From Rubrivivax sp. (GTDB lineage Bacteria > Pseudomonadota > Gammaproteobacteria > Burkholderiales > Burkholderiaceae_C), in the NCBI GenBank assembly GCA_024641945.1, contig JAHECD010000030.1, positions 1 through 41,166 on the forward strand: a DNA stretch of 41,166 bases, read 5' to 3'. Of the stretch, positions 18,213 through 27,856 are shown piece after piece (position 1 is the first letter of the stretch; each line of letters begins with the position of its first letter). The translations under genes and the position numbers were made by a program. Below the pieces are notes generated by a model. It saw nothing but the letters and a program-made list of their open reading frames with translations, had not been told where the DNA came from and did no database searches.

Positions 18213-19949
18213 TCAGTGGTTGTCCTTGGGGACCGCGGCGCCGCGCTTGCCGCGCAGGAAGTCGAGGTCGGCGCCTTCGTCGGCCTGCAGCACGTGGTCG
18301 ATATAGAGCTTCCAGTAGCCGCTGTCCATCGCCGGCTTGGGCGGCTGCCACGCGGCGCGGCGGCTCTCGAGTTCGGCGTCGTCCACGTGCAGGTGCAGGC
18401 GGCGCCCGGCCACGTCGAGCGTGATCGTGTCGCCGTTGTGCACCAGGGCCAGCGGCCCGCCCGCGGCAGCCTCGGGCGTGGTGTGCAGCACCACGGTGCC
18501 GTAGGCCGTGCCGCTCATGCGTGCGTCGCTGATGCGGACCATGTCGGTGATGCCCTTGCGCAGCACCTTGGGGGGCAGCGGCATGTTGCCGACCTCGGCC
18601 ATGCCGGGGTACCCCTTGGGGCCGCAGTTCTTCAAGACGAGGATGCAGGTTTCGTCGACGTCGAGGCTTTCGTCGTCGATGCGGGCGTGGAAGTCGTGGC
18701 TGTCTTCGAAGACCACCGCACGCCCCGTGTGCTGCAGCAGCGCCGGCGTCGCCGCGCTGGGCTTGATGACGGCGCCACGCGGCGCGAGGTTGCCGCGCAG
18801 GATGGCGATGCCGGCCTTGTCCTTGAACGGGGCGGCCACGGTCTTGATGACGTCCGCGTTCCAGTTCTGCGCATCGGCGATGTTGTCGCCCACGGTCTTG
18901 CCGTTGGCCGTGACTGCGCCGAGGTGCAACGTGGAGGCGATCTCCTTCATCACCACCGGCAGGCCGCCGGCGTAGCAGAAGTCTTCCATCAGGTATTGGC
19001 CCGACGGCTGCAGGTTCACGAGGCAGGGCATCTCGCTGCCCAGGCGCTCGAAATCGTCGATCGTGAGCGGCACGCCCAGGCGGCCGGCGATCGCGATCAG
19101 GTGGATCACTGCATTCGTGCTGCCGCCGATGGCGGCGAGTGTGCGGATCGCATTCTCGAATGCGTCACGTGTGAGGATTTCCGAGAGTTTCTGGTCCTCG
19201 TGCACCATCTCGACGATGCGCCGGCCCGCGTTGCGCGCGAGCACGTTGCGGCGGCCGTCCACCGCCGGGTAGGCGGCATTGCCCGGCAGGCCGACGCCGA
19301 GCGCCTCGACCATGCTGGCCATCGTGCTGGCCGTGCCCATCGTCATGCAGTGCCCGTGGCTGCGGTGCATGCAGCTCTCGGCCTCGAAGAAATCCTGCAG
19401 CTTGAGCGTGCCGGCACGCACCTGTTCGCTCATGCTCCACACGCCCGTGCCCGAGCCGAGTTGCTGGTCACGCCAGCGGCCATTGAGCATCGGGCCGCCA
19501 GACACGCCGATGGTCGGCAGGTCCACGCTGGACGCGCCCATCAGCAGGCTGGGCGTGGTCTTGTCGCAACCCATCAGCAGCACCACGCCGTCGATCGGAT
19601 TGCCGCGGATGCTTTCCTCGACGTCCATGCTCGCCAGATTGCGATAGAGCATGGCGGTGGGACGCAGCAGCGTCTCGCCGAGTGACATCACGGGGAACTC
19701 GAGCGGGAAGCCGCCGGCTTCGTAGACACCGATCTTCACCTGCTCGGCCAAGGTCCGGAAGTGCGAGTTGCAGGGTGTCAATTCGCTGAAGGTGTTGCAG
19801 ATGCCGATGACCGGGCGGCCATCGAACTGGTCGTGCGGCACGCCTTTGCCCTTGACCCAGCTGCGGTAGGCAAAACCATCACGGTCCTGGCGGCCGAACC
19901 ACTGCTGCGAGCGCAGGTCCTCGGGCTTCTTGCGGGGCTTCGAACTCAT
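18213..19949 (-). CDS. IlvD/Edd family sugar-acid dehydratase, L-arabinonate dehydratase-like
   Basis: Iron-sulfur dehydratase of 578 residues. Cysteines expected to hold the [2Fe-2S] cluster are C60 (TPCNSH), C128 (MGCDKTTPS) and C201 (HGHCMTMGTAST), one residue off the numbering I recall for Rhizobium L-arabinonate dehydratase. The C-terminal MSGTAYGTVVLHT, carrying the catalytic serine, and GADLDFLRGKRGAAV also match that group rather than housekeeping IlvD. It would convert a pentonate or hexonate (L-arabinonate, D-xylonate, L-fuconate or similar) to the 2-keto-3-deoxy acid. It is the first gene of the long minus-strand series, and its promoter faces the divergent hydroxyacid dehydrogenase gene. 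Confidence 0.9.
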   Translation of the reverse strand: MSSKPRKKPEDLRSQQWFGRQDRDGFAYRSWVKGKGVPHDQFDGRPVIGICNTFSELTPCNSHFRTLAEQVKIGVYEAGGFPLEFPVMSLGETLLRPTAMLYRNLASMDVEESIRGNPIDGVVLLMGCDKTTPSLLMGASSVDLPTIGVSGGPMLNGRWRDQQLGSGTGVWSMSEQVRAGTLKLQDFFEAESCMHRSHGHCMTMGTASTMASMVEALGVGLPGNAAYPAVDGRRNVLARNAGRRIVEMVHEDQKLSEILTRDAFENAIRTLAAIGGSTNAVIHLIAIAGRLGVPLTIDDFERLGSEMPCLVNLQPSGQYLMEDFCYAGGLPVVMKEIASTLHLGAVTANGKTVGDNIADAQNWNADVIKTVAAPFKDKAGIAILRGNLAPRGAVIKPSAATPALLQHTGRAVVFEDSHDFHARIDDESLDVDETCILVLKNCGPKGYPGMAEVGNMPLPPKVLRKGITDMVRISDARMSGTAYGTVVLHTTPEAAAGGPLALVHNGDTITLDVAGRRLHLHVDDAELESRRAAWQPPKPAMDSGYWKLYIDHVLQADEGADLDFLRGKRGAAVPKDNH

Positions 19950-19995
19950 CGTGTGCTGGCTTTCCCGGGTGTGGCTGACAACGGCCCGCCGATAT

Positions 19996-20010
19996 TATGG
20001 TATGACGATT
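19996..20010 (+). promoter_or_regulatory. Operator-like site 1 in the divergent spacer
   Basis: TATGGTATGACGATT; positions 19998-20008 (TGGTATGACGA) fit the FadR-subfamily consensus TNGTNNNACNA exactly. It lies 47 bp upstream of the dehydratase ATG (minus) and 36 bp upstream of the hydroxyacid dehydrogenase start (plus), so one bound regulator could govern both directions. A near copy is at 21037-21051. One of the two locally encoded GntR regulators is the likely binder. Confidence 0.5.
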
Positions 20011-20045
20011 GAGGCCTGCAGCCGTAGAACCCCTAGGAGACGAAT

Positions 20046-21005
20046 TTGTCCGCAACGACCCCGCCCGCCGTCCTGGCCGTGGCCAAGCTGTCGCCCCTGT
20101 ACCTGGCGCACCTGAACGCCCATTGCACGCTGCTCGACCGGTTGCAGGAGTCCGATCCGGCCGCCCTGGCGCGACTCGCCCCGCAGGTGAGGGCCGTCGC
20201 CGCGAGCGGCGATTCGCGCGTCAGCGCCGATCTCATCAACAGCCTGCCGGCGCTCGAGATCATTTCGGTCATGGGCGTGGGCTACGACGGCGTGGACCTG
20301 GCCGCCGCGCGGGCGCGCGGCATCATGGTCACGCACACCCCTGACGTGCTGAACGACGACGTGGCCGATCTCGCCCTCGGCCTCATGCTGAGCGCGGCGC
20401 GCCAGTTGCCGGCGGCCGACCGCTACGTGCGCTCGGGCGAATGGGCGGCCAAGGGGCCGATGCCGCTGGCACGCAAGATGTCGGGCGCGCGGCTCGGCAT
20501 CGTCGGGATGGGTCGCATCGGCCAGGCCATCGCGCAGCGCGCCGCCGCTTTCGGCATGACGATCGCATGCACCGCGCGAAGCGCCAAGGCCGAGCGGCCG
20601 TACCGCTACCTGCCCGATGCGAAGTCGCTCGCGGCCGAGAGCGACTTTCTCGTTGTCATCACGCCGGGCGGCGCGGGCACGCGCAAACTGATCGATGCCG
20701 ACGTGCTGGCGGCACTAGGCCCGAACGGCATCCTCGTGAACGTCGCCCGCGGCTCGGTCGTGGACGAGGCTGCGCTGATCGATGCGCTCGAGCGCGGCGT
20801 CATCGCCGGTGCGGGGCTGGACGTCTTCGAGGACGAGCCGAACGTGCCCGAACGGCTGCGTGCATTGCCACAGGTGGTGCTTGCGCCGCACATCGGCAGT
20901 GCCACGTCGGCCACGCGCCAGGCCATGGCGGATCTCGCGTACGCCAACCTGCGCGCGCACTTCGCGGGCGAAAAGCCGCCGACGCCGGTGCCCGAGTGCC
21001 GTTGA
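20046..21005 (+). CDS. D-2-hydroxyacid dehydrogenase, glyoxylate/hydroxypyruvate reductase type
   Basis: NAD(P)-dependent dehydrogenase of 319 residues. Nucleotide motif GIVGMGRIGQAIA; the catalytic triad is Arg in NVARGSVVDE, Glu in DVFEDEPNVP and His in LAPHIGSATSATR. It would reduce glyoxylate or hydroxypyruvate, or oxidise a 2-hydroxy acid; substrates in this family are broad. The start codon is TTG, supported by AGGAGA at 20035-20040 with 5 bp to the codon. It is the first gene of the plus-strand series, 92 bp ahead of the ABC transporter, whose own operator-like site suggests a second promoter. Confidence 0.87.
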   Translation: MSATTPPAVLAVAKLSPLYLAHLNAHCTLLDRLQESDPAALARLAPQVRAVAASGDSRVSADLINSLPALEIISVMGVGYDGVDLAAARARGIMVTHTPDVLNDDVADLALGLMLSAARQLPAADRYVRSGEWAAKGPMPLARKMSGARLGIVGMGRIGQAIAQRAAAFGMTIACTARSAKAERPYRYLPDAKSLAAESDFLVVITPGGAGTRKLIDADVLAALGPNGILVNVARGSVVDEAALIDALERGVIAGAGLDVFEDEPNVPERLRALPQVVLAPHIGSATSATRQAMADLAYANLRAHFAGEKPPTPVPECR

Positions 21006-21036
21006 TGCGGGAAATCACCCGGGCACGGCAATTTCT

Positions 21037-21051
21037 AATCATCATACGATA
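21037..21051 (-). promoter_or_regulatory. Operator-like site 2 upstream of the ABC transporter
   Basis: On the minus strand TATCGTATGATGATT, 13 of 15 bases identical to the site at 19996-20010. Its core TCGTATGATGA has one mismatch to TNGTNNNACNA. It ends 46 bp upstream of the binding-protein ATG, in a locally AT-rich stretch suited to a promoter. Confidence 0.45.
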
Positions 21052-21097
21052 GCGGTTCATCTGCACCATCCTTCGAACCACAAAGGAGACTCGAGAC

Positions 21098-22480
21098 ATG
21101 AAGCTGAAGAAGACATGGATGGCTTGCGCACTGGCCGCCGCCGGGATGTTGGCCGGCTCGCCCGCCTTTGCGCAGGAGAAGCTCACCGTCTGGTGGGTCA
21201 AGGGCTTCTACAAGGCCGAGGACGATGCGCTCTTCGCCGCGATCAAGAAGTTCGAGGAGAAGAACAAAGGCATCAAGATCGAACTCTCGCAGTACCCGAT
21301 CCAGGACATGATCCCGAAGACCGTGGCCGCCATGGACTCCGGCTCGCCGCCCGACGTGGCCTACGCCGACGTCTACGACTTCCAGGTCACGGCCAAGTGG
21401 GCGTATGACGGCAAGCTCGAAGACCTGACCAGCGTCATCGACCCGCTGCGTGCCAAGTTCGAGCCCGCTGCGCTGTCGACCACGTTCCTGCTGAACAACG
21501 CCGAGAACAAGCGGGCCTACTACGCGTTCCCGATCAAGCAGCAGACCATGCACATCCAGTACTGGAAGGACATGCTGGCCGATGCGGGCTTCAAGGAAAG
21601 CGACATCCCGACGGACTGGAAGGGCTATTGGAGCTTCTGGTGCGACAAGGTCCAGCCCGCCTATCGCCAGAAGACCGGCCAGCGTGGCTACGGCACGGGC
21701 TTCCCGATGGGCGTCGATTCGAGCGACTCGTTCTATTCGTTCCTGACGTTTGCCGACGCCTACAACGTCAAGCTCGTCAACGACGCGGGCAAGCTGCTGG
21801 TCGATGACCCGACAGTGCGCCAGGGCCTCATCAATGCGCTGACGGACTACACCTCGGTGTACACCAAGGGCTGCACGCCGCCCTCGGCCACGAGTTGGAA
21901 GGATCCTGACAACAACGTCGCGTTCCACAACAAGACGATCGTCATGACGCACAACGCCACGATCTCGATCGCCGGCAAGTGGCTCGACGACATGAACAAC
22001 GCCGCGCTCAACCCCGAGCAGCGTGCGATTGCGAAGAAGAACTACACCGAGCTGATCGCCACCGCCGGCTTCCCGAACAAGCCCGACGGCAGCAAGATGA
22101 TCTACCGCGCGGCGGTCAAGACGGGTGTGATCTTCAAGGACGCCAAGAACAAGGCCGCCGCGAAGAAATTCGTCGCCTTCTTCCTCGACGAAGCGAATCT
22201 CCAGCCGTATGTCGAGGGCTCGCTCGGCCGCTGGTTCCCGGTGCTGAAGCACTCGCAGCAGTCGCCGTTCTGGAAGGCCGATCCGCACCGCACGGCGGTC
22301 TACAACCAGTTCATGAACGGCACCACGCCTTTCGAGTTCACCAAGAACTACAAGTTCACGGTGCTGAACAACGAAAACGTCTGGGCCAAGGCCATGAACC
22401 GGGTGCTCAACGAGAAGGTGCCGGTGGACAAGGCCGTGGACGAGATGATCGCCCGCATCAAGGCGGTTGCCGGAAGCTGA
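21098..22480 (+). CDS. Sugar ABC transporter substrate-binding protein
   Basis: Extracellular solute-binding protein family 1 (CUT1 systems), 460 residues. Signal peptide MKLKKTWMAC plus hydrophobic core, cleavage after AFA at about residue 25. The mature start EKLTVWWVKGFYKAEDDAL and KFEEKNKGIKIELSQYP are typical of the family. It captures a sugar or glycoside in the periplasm for the two permeases and ATPase encoded next. AAAGGAG 10 bp before the ATG is a strong ribosome binding site. The 87-bp gap to the permease has hairpins. The ligand cannot be read from sequence. Confidence 0.93.
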   Translation: MKLKKTWMACALAAAGMLAGSPAFAQEKLTVWWVKGFYKAEDDALFAAIKKFEEKNKGIKIELSQYPIQDMIPKTVAAMDSGSPPDVAYADVYDFQVTAKWAYDGKLEDLTSVIDPLRAKFEPAALSTTFLLNNAENKRAYYAFPIKQQTMHIQYWKDMLADAGFKESDIPTDWKGYWSFWCDKVQPAYRQKTGQRGYGTGFPMGVDSSDSFYSFLTFADAYNVKLVNDAGKLLVDDPTVRQGLINALTDYTSVYTKGCTPPSATSWKDPDNNVAFHNKTIVMTHNATISIAGKWLDDMNNAALNPEQRAIAKKNYTELIATAGFPNKPDGSKMIYRAAVKTGVIFKDAKNKAAAKKFVAFFLDEANLQPYVEGSLGRWFPVLKHSQQSPFWKADPHRTAVYNQFMNGTTPFEFTKNYKFTVLNNENVWAKAMNRVLNEKVPVDKAVDEMIARIKAVAGS

Positions 22481-22490
22481 CGTCGCCCCA

Positions 22491-22563
22491 CGGGCTGCGG
22501 CGCGCAACGTGCGTGCCCAGCCCGCAATCTTCTGACTCTGCCTGACGCCCCGTGCCCACGGGG
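22491..22563 (+). other. Two hairpins between binding-protein and permease genes
   Basis: CGGGCT (22491-22496) pairs with AGCCCG (22519-22524), enclosing a smaller CGCA/TGCG stem. CCCCGT (22548-22553) pairs with ACGGGG (22558-22563), ending 4 bp before the first possible permease start. There is no T run. The first may stabilise the binding-protein message; the second may limit ribosome access to the permease start. Confidence 0.45.
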
Positions 22564-22567
22564 GTCG

Positions 22568-23449
22568 GTGCGGTGCCCAGGTACGCCAATCCAAGTGAAC
22601 GCCATCGCCTCCACTCCGCAGGTTCGCAAACCCGCAGGCACCTTCGAGTTCTGGGGGCGCATGCTGGTGCTGCCGTACCTGCTGGTCTTCGCGGTCTTCG
22701 TGCTGTATCCGGTTTGCTACGGCCTGTGGTTGGCGCGTCATCCGGAGAGCTACGTCAAGCTCTTCGACGATCCGATCTTCTTCCGTACCGCGATCAACAC
22801 GGTCATCTTTCTCGTCGTGGCCATCAACATCAAGATGGTCATCGCGATGGTGCTGTCGGGGTTCTTCATCCAGAAGCGCTGGTGGATCAAGGTGCTTTCG
22901 GTCCTGTTCATCCTGCCTTGGGCCGTGCCGTCGATTCCGACCATCCTGTCCGTGCGCTTCATGTTGAACCCCGAGTGGGGTGTCATCAACAGCCTGATCT
23001 TCCGCTTCACCGGGCTGGATGGTCCGAACTGGCTCAATGATCCGATGCTTGCGCTGACCTTCTCGATGGTCATGCACGTGTGGAAGTCACTCCCGTTCTG
23101 GACCTTGATCCTCATCGCCGGCCGGTTGTCGATCCCGAGCGAGCAGTACGAGGCCGCATCCGTCGACGGTGCGAGCAGCTGGCAGAAGTTCCGCTTCATC
23201 ACCTGGCCGTCGATGCGTACGCTGTACCTCACGTCGACGATCCTGTCGATGATCTGGACGCTCGGCGACTTCAACTCCGTCTATCTGCTCACCGGCGGCG
23301 GGCCGGCCGACCTGACGCACGTGCTCGCCACCTTGGGCATCCGCTACCTGCGGCTCGACCAGGTGGACCTGGCGATGGCGTCGATCGTGGTGGCGTTGCC
23401 TCTCGTGTTGCCGCTGGTCTTCTTCATGATGAAGAGGCTCTCCAAATGA
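22568..23449 (+). CDS. Sugar ABC transporter permease, MalF/UgpA type
   Basis: Inner-membrane permease, 293 residues from the GTG at 22568. Six predicted helices, starting near MLVLPYLLVFAVFVLYPV. The EAA loop that contacts the ATPase is EQYEAASVDGASSWQKFRFITWP, shown here as EQYEAASVDGAS then WQKFRFITWP. The start is uncertain: GTG at 22595 gives 284 residues, and neither has a strong ribosome binding site. It overlaps the second permease by 4 bp (ATGA). Confidence 0.9.
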   Translation: MRCPGTPIQVNAIASTPQVRKPAGTFEFWGRMLVLPYLLVFAVFVLYPVCYGLWLARHPESYVKLFDDPIFFRTAINTVIFLVVAINIKMVIAMVLSGFFIQKRWWIKVLSVLFILPWAVPSIPTILSVRFMLNPEWGVINSLIFRFTGLDGPNWLNDPMLALTFSMVMHVWKSLPFWTLILIAGRLSIPSEQYEAASVDGASSWQKFRFITWPSMRTLYLTSTILSMIWTLGDFNSVYLLTGGGPADLTHVLATLGIRYLRLDQVDLAMASIVVALPLVLPLVFFMMKRLSK

Positions 23450-24288
23450 AGTGGAAGGACGTCACGGCAGAAGCCAAGCTGCTCCTGATCGGCATCCCGG
23501 TCTTCATCTGGACCCTGATTCCGGTCTACCACCTGTTTCTCTTTGCAATCTCGCCGCGCGATACCGCGACCACCGGCAAGCTCTGGCCCGACCACCCGAC
23601 GCTGCAGAATTTCGAGTTCGTCTTCTGGCAGAAGCACTTCTATCTGAACCACTTCTGGCTTCAGATGTGGAACTCGGTGCTGATCGCGGTGGCGGTGGCC
23701 GTATTGACGATCTTCGTCGCGACAACGGCCGCCTTTGCGATCAGCCGGCTCAAGGTGCGCGGTGGGCGCACGGTGATGAATCTGGCGCTGTTCACGTACT
23801 TCATTCCGGCCGCCTTTCTGGCCGTGCCGATGTACAAGACGATGGGCAACTACGGCCTGCTGAACAACCAGTGGGCGTTGATCCTGGCGATGGTGACGAT
23901 CGCGTCGCCCTACTGCATCTGGGTGCTCAAGCAGGCGAGCGACAAGCTGCCGTGGGAGCTCGACGAGGCCGCGCGCATGGACGGTGCGTCGCCGCTGCAG
24001 CTGTTCCGGCTGGTCTATCTGCCCCTGATGGTGCCTTCGCTGGTGGCCGTGGGCACCTATTCCTTGCTGTTGGCCTGGAACGAATACCTGTACGCCTTCC
24101 TGCTGCTGTCCAACGACAGGAGCGTGACCCTTTCGGTGGCGCTCGGCAACTTCCTGTCGGCCGACGATTCGCCGTGGGAACTGCTGATGGCCACCGGTTT
24201 CATCTACGCGCTGCCGCCGGCGGCGATCTATTACGCCTTCAAGCGCTACATGGTGGGCGGGCTCACGGCCGGCGCCGTCAAGAGCTGA
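23446..24288 (+). CDS. Sugar ABC transporter permease, MalG/UgpE type
   Basis: Inner-membrane permease of 280 residues with six predicted helices; the EAA loop is ELDEAARMDGASPLQLF..VYLPL. It partners the preceding permease as a heterodimer. The start ATG overlaps the stop of the first permease (ATGA), so the two are translationally coupled. The ATPase gene follows after 9 bp. Confidence 0.93.
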   Translation: MKWKDVTAEAKLLLIGIPVFIWTLIPVYHLFLFAISPRDTATTGKLWPDHPTLQNFEFVFWQKHFYLNHFWLQMWNSVLIAVAVAVLTIFVATTAAFAISRLKVRGGRTVMNLALFTYFIPAAFLAVPMYKTMGNYGLLNNQWALILAMVTIASPYCIWVLKQASDKLPWELDEAARMDGASPLQLFRLVYLPLMVPSLVAVGTYSLLLAWNEYLYAFLLLSNDRSVTLSVALGNFLSADDSPWELLMATGFIYALPPAAIYYAFKRYMVGGLTAGAVKS

Positions 24289-24297
24289 GGAACCCCC

Positions 24298-25347
<1,050 letters not shown>

Positions 25348-25360
25348 CCAAGGGGTGAAT

Positions 25361-25873
25361 GTGCGCGCTCCCCGGGTCGTGGTGATGGGCGTCAGCGGAT
25401 GCGGCAAGAGTACCGTGGGTCGCGAACTCGCGCGCCTGCTGGGCGTGCACTACATCGAGGGCGACGAACTGCATCCGCCGCAGAACGTGCAGCGCATGTC
25501 GGCGGGCATTCCTTTGACCGACGTCGACCGCCATGGCTGGCTGCAGGAGGTGGCGGGACAACTCGCCAATGCCACGACGCAGGCGCGCGGCGTCGTCGTG
25601 TCGTGTTCGGCGTTGAAACGTAGCTATCGCGATCTGTTGCGCGCCGGCGCGCCCGATGTGCGGTTCGTCCATCTCCATGGTTCGCGCGAGGTGCTGGCCG
25701 GTCGCATGGCGGCCCGCACCGACCACTACATGCCTGCGTCGCTCCTGCAGAGCCAGCTCGATACGCTGGAGCCACCGGGTGTCGACGAAAACGCACTCAC
25801 GCTCGATATCGCCGAGTCGCCGCAGGCCCTGGCCGAGCAGGCCTTTCAGCACTTGAGGAATGACGTCCCATGA
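25361..25873 (+). CDS. gntK: Gluconokinase
   Basis: GntK/IdnK-type kinase of 170 residues. P-loop GVSGCGKST (10-18), the EGDELHPPQN(V/I)..M..G.PL.D.DR..WL block, CSALKR.YRD.LR and the late FVHL.G region are all diagnostic. It phosphorylates D-gluconate to 6-phosphogluconate, feeding the Entner-Doudoroff or pentose phosphate pathway. The start is taken as GTG at 25361 with AAGGGG 6 bp upstream; an ATG at 25319 lies inside the ATPase gene. It overlaps the next gene by 4 bp (ATGA), so gluconate made by IdnO is passed to a coupled kinase. Confidence 0.93.
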   Translation: MRAPRVVVMGVSGCGKSTVGRELARLLGVHYIEGDELHPPQNVQRMSAGIPLTDVDRHGWLQEVAGQLANATTQARGVVVSCSALKRSYRDLLRAGAPDVRFVHLHGSREVLAGRMAARTDHYMPASLLQSQLDTLEPPGVDENALTLDIAESPQALAEQAFQHLRNDVP

Positions 25874-26640
25874 TCGATGCCCACAGTTTCCGTCTCGACG
25901 GCCGTGTGGCCCTGGTGACGGGTTCCTCCGCCGGCATCGGCTTGGCATTGGCGCGCGGACTCGGGCAGGCCGGCGCGACGGTCGTGCTGAACGGCCGCGA
26001 TGCGGGCAAGCTGGCACAGACCGCGGCGCTGCTCTCGGGGGAGGGCTTGAAGATCGACGCCCGGGCTTTCGACGTCTGCGAGGCCGCAGCAGTCGATGCG
26101 GCGGTGGCCGATATCGAACATTCGGTCGGCCCGATCGACATCCTGGTGAACAACGCCGGAATCCAGCGGCGCGGCGCCTTTCACGAGTTTGCCGCAGCCG
26201 ACTGGGCCGCGATCATGCGCACCAACGTCGACAGCATGTTCGTCGTCGGCCAGGCGGTGGCCAAGCGCATGGTGGTCCGCCGACGTGGGCGCATCATCAA
26301 CGTCTGCAGCGTGCAAAGTGAGCTGGGCCGACCCGGCATTGCGCCTTATGCGGCAAGCAAGGGTGCGGTGAAGATGCTGACCAAGGGCATGGCCATCGAC
26401 CTGGGCCCGCATGGCATCAACGTGAACGGCCTGGGCCCAGGCTATTTCAAGACCGAGTTGACGCAGAAGCTGGTCGCCGACGAGACCTTCAGCGCCTGGC
26501 TGATCGGCCGCACACCGAGCCGTCGCTGGGGCGACGTGGAGGACCTTGCCGGCGCAGCCGTCTTCCTTGCCAGCGATGCGTCGAGCTTCGTGAATGGCCA
26601 CATCCTGTATGTGGATGGCGGCGTCACCGCGACACTCTGA
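25870..26640 (+). CDS. idnO: SDR oxidoreductase, 5-keto-D-gluconate 5-reductase type
   Basis: Classical SDR of 256 residues, very similar to E. coli IdnO/Ga5DH: GPIDILVNNAGIQRR, INVCSVQSELGR, YAASKGAVKMLTKGMA, GPGYFKTELT and SSFVNGHILYVDGG. Cofactor motif TGSSAGIG and catalytic Ser, Tyr and Lys are present. It reduces 5-ketogluconate, made by IdnD at 10757-11785, to D-gluconate, substrate of the overlapping gluconokinase. That idnD is in the divergent cluster suggests both halves serve one pathway. Confidence 0.9.
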   Translation: MIDAHSFRLDGRVALVTGSSAGIGLALARGLGQAGATVVLNGRDAGKLAQTAALLSGEGLKIDARAFDVCEAAAVDAAVADIEHSVGPIDILVNNAGIQRRGAFHEFAAADWAAIMRTNVDSMFVVGQAVAKRMVVRRRGRIINVCSVQSELGRPGIAPYAASKGAVKMLTKGMAIDLGPHGINVNGLGPGYFKTELTQKLVADETFSAWLIGRTPSRRWGDVEDLAGAAVFLASDASSFVNGHILYVDGGVTATL

Positions 26641-26644
26641 ACCC

Positions 26645-27028
26645 ATGAGTACCTTCAAGAAAGTCGTCCTTTACACCGCCGGTGACGGGCGTGCACGTTT
26701 CCGTGACGACACGCTGGAATTGAGCGAAGGCAAGCCGCAGTCGATGCTGTCGCCGCTGCAGGCCACGGGCGGCTACCAGCTGCGCCGCAGCCCGGTAGGG
26801 TTTCGCAGCGATTTCCATTGCACTGGCGAGCCGCAGTGGGTGTTCATCCTGAGCGGCCGCATGGAAATCGGTCTGCAGGACGGCAGCTCACGCATCTTCG
26901 AGCCGGGCCAGCATTTCTTCTCGGCGGATACCTTGCCGCAGGGCGCGACGTTCGACCCTGACGTTCATGGCCATTGGAGCCGCCAGGTTGGCGCAGATCC
27001 GCTGGAAACCCTGTTCGTGCGCGGTTGA
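26645..27028 (+). CDS. Cupin domain protein
   Basis: Small single-domain cupin of 127 residues. The beta-barrel motifs are visible as HCTGEPQWVFILSGRMEIGLQDG and EPGQHFFSADTLP. The usual first-motif metal ligands (HxHxxxxE) are largely absent, with only one His, Gln and no Glu in place, so metal catalysis is doubtful. It lies 4 bp after idnO and 2 bp before the GntR gene. A role as sugar-acid isomerase, mutarotase-like protein or sensor is conceivable, but none is shown. Confidence 0.8.
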   Translation: MSTFKKVVLYTAGDGRARFRDDTLELSEGKPQSMLSPLQATGGYQLRRSPVGFRSDFHCTGEPQWVFILSGRMEIGLQDGSSRIFEPGQHFFSADTLPQGATFDPDVHGHWSRQVGADPLETLFVRG

Positions 27029-27030
27029 CC

Positions 27031-27843
27031 ATGCGTGCCCCGGCCGCTCACGTGCGAAGCGCCCGGCGCGCGGCCGAGGCACCGCTGAAGAACGCCCATG
27101 GGCACACACTCGACCTTCTTGGCGAAGCGATCGTGGCCGGGCAGTTCCTCCCCGGGGGCTCGATACCGCCGGAGCCGGCGTTGTGCGAGAGGTTCGGCGT
27201 CAGCCGCACGGTGATCCGAGAGGCGGTCAAGTCGCTCAGCGCGAAGGGCTTGCTCACGACGGGGCCGAAGGTCGGGACGCGCGTGTTGCCGTCCGACCAA
27301 TGGAACTGGTTCGATCCCGACGTGGTGGCGTGGCAGAGCAAGGCGGGCCTGACGCGCGATTTCCTGCGCGAGATGCAGGAAGTTCGCCGAGTGCTGGAAC
27401 CCGCCGCCGTGCGCATGGCGGCCGAGCGTGCCACGGCGAAGGATATTGCCGAGATCGAGGCCGCCTATGCCGGCATGAAGGACGCCATCGAGCAAGGTGG
27501 CGACTACGTCAAGTACGACCTGCAGTTTCACCAGGGCCTGCTCCGCGCCTGCCACAACCGCATGGTCGTGCAGATGAGCAAGACGCTCGGCGCACTGCTT
27601 CGCACGTCGTTCGAGATTTCGACCGCGCGGCCCTTCGGGCCGGCGAGTTCATTGCCGCTGCACCGTGCGGTGCTCGACGCCGTCATTGCACGGGCGCCGC
27701 AGCGCGCGGAGAAGGCCTCGCTCGTGCTGATCGACGGCGCGCGCGAGGACATCGAAGAAGTGCTGGCGTCGAGACGCAAGCTGCCGTCACTGGCGGCGCC
27801 TGCGGTGCGTCTGAGAGGACGCAAGCTGAAGATCACCGAATGA
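27031..27843 (+). CDS. GntR-family transcriptional regulator, FadR subfamily (second of two)
   Basis: Regulator of 270 residues. The winged-helix domain covers about residues 25-95 (GSIPPEPALCERFGVSRTVIREAVK is spread over the HTH, then GLLTTGPKVGTRV). The FCD ligand domain follows, with RRVLEPAAVRMAAERA, DLQFHQGLLRACHN and HRAVLDAVI. The subfamily with WNWFDPDVVAWQ after the wing is typical of DgoR/LGOR-like sugar-acid regulators. The start at 27031 is 2 bp after the cupin stop. It is a candidate for the sites at 19996 and 21037. The basic, Ala-rich first 20 residues leave the start somewhat open. Confidence 0.88.
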   Translation: MRAPAAHVRSARRAAEAPLKNAHGHTLDLLGEAIVAGQFLPGGSIPPEPALCERFGVSRTVIREAVKSLSAKGLLTTGPKVGTRVLPSDQWNWFDPDVVAWQSKAGLTRDFLREMQEVRRVLEPAAVRMAAERATAKDIAEIEAAYAGMKDAIEQGGDYVKYDLQFHQGLLRACHNRMVVQMSKTLGALLRTSFEISTARPFGPASSLPLHRAVLDAVIARAPQRAEKASLVLIDGAREDIEEVLASRRKLPSLAAPAVRLRGRKLKITE

Positions 27844-27856
27844 AGGAATCACGATC

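Noticed and set aside
18213..19949. Housekeeping dihydroxy-acid dehydratase (ilvD)
   Set aside because: Length, cluster cysteines and C-terminus fit the pentonate dehydratase branch, and the context is sugar-acid catabolism, not branched-chain amino acids.
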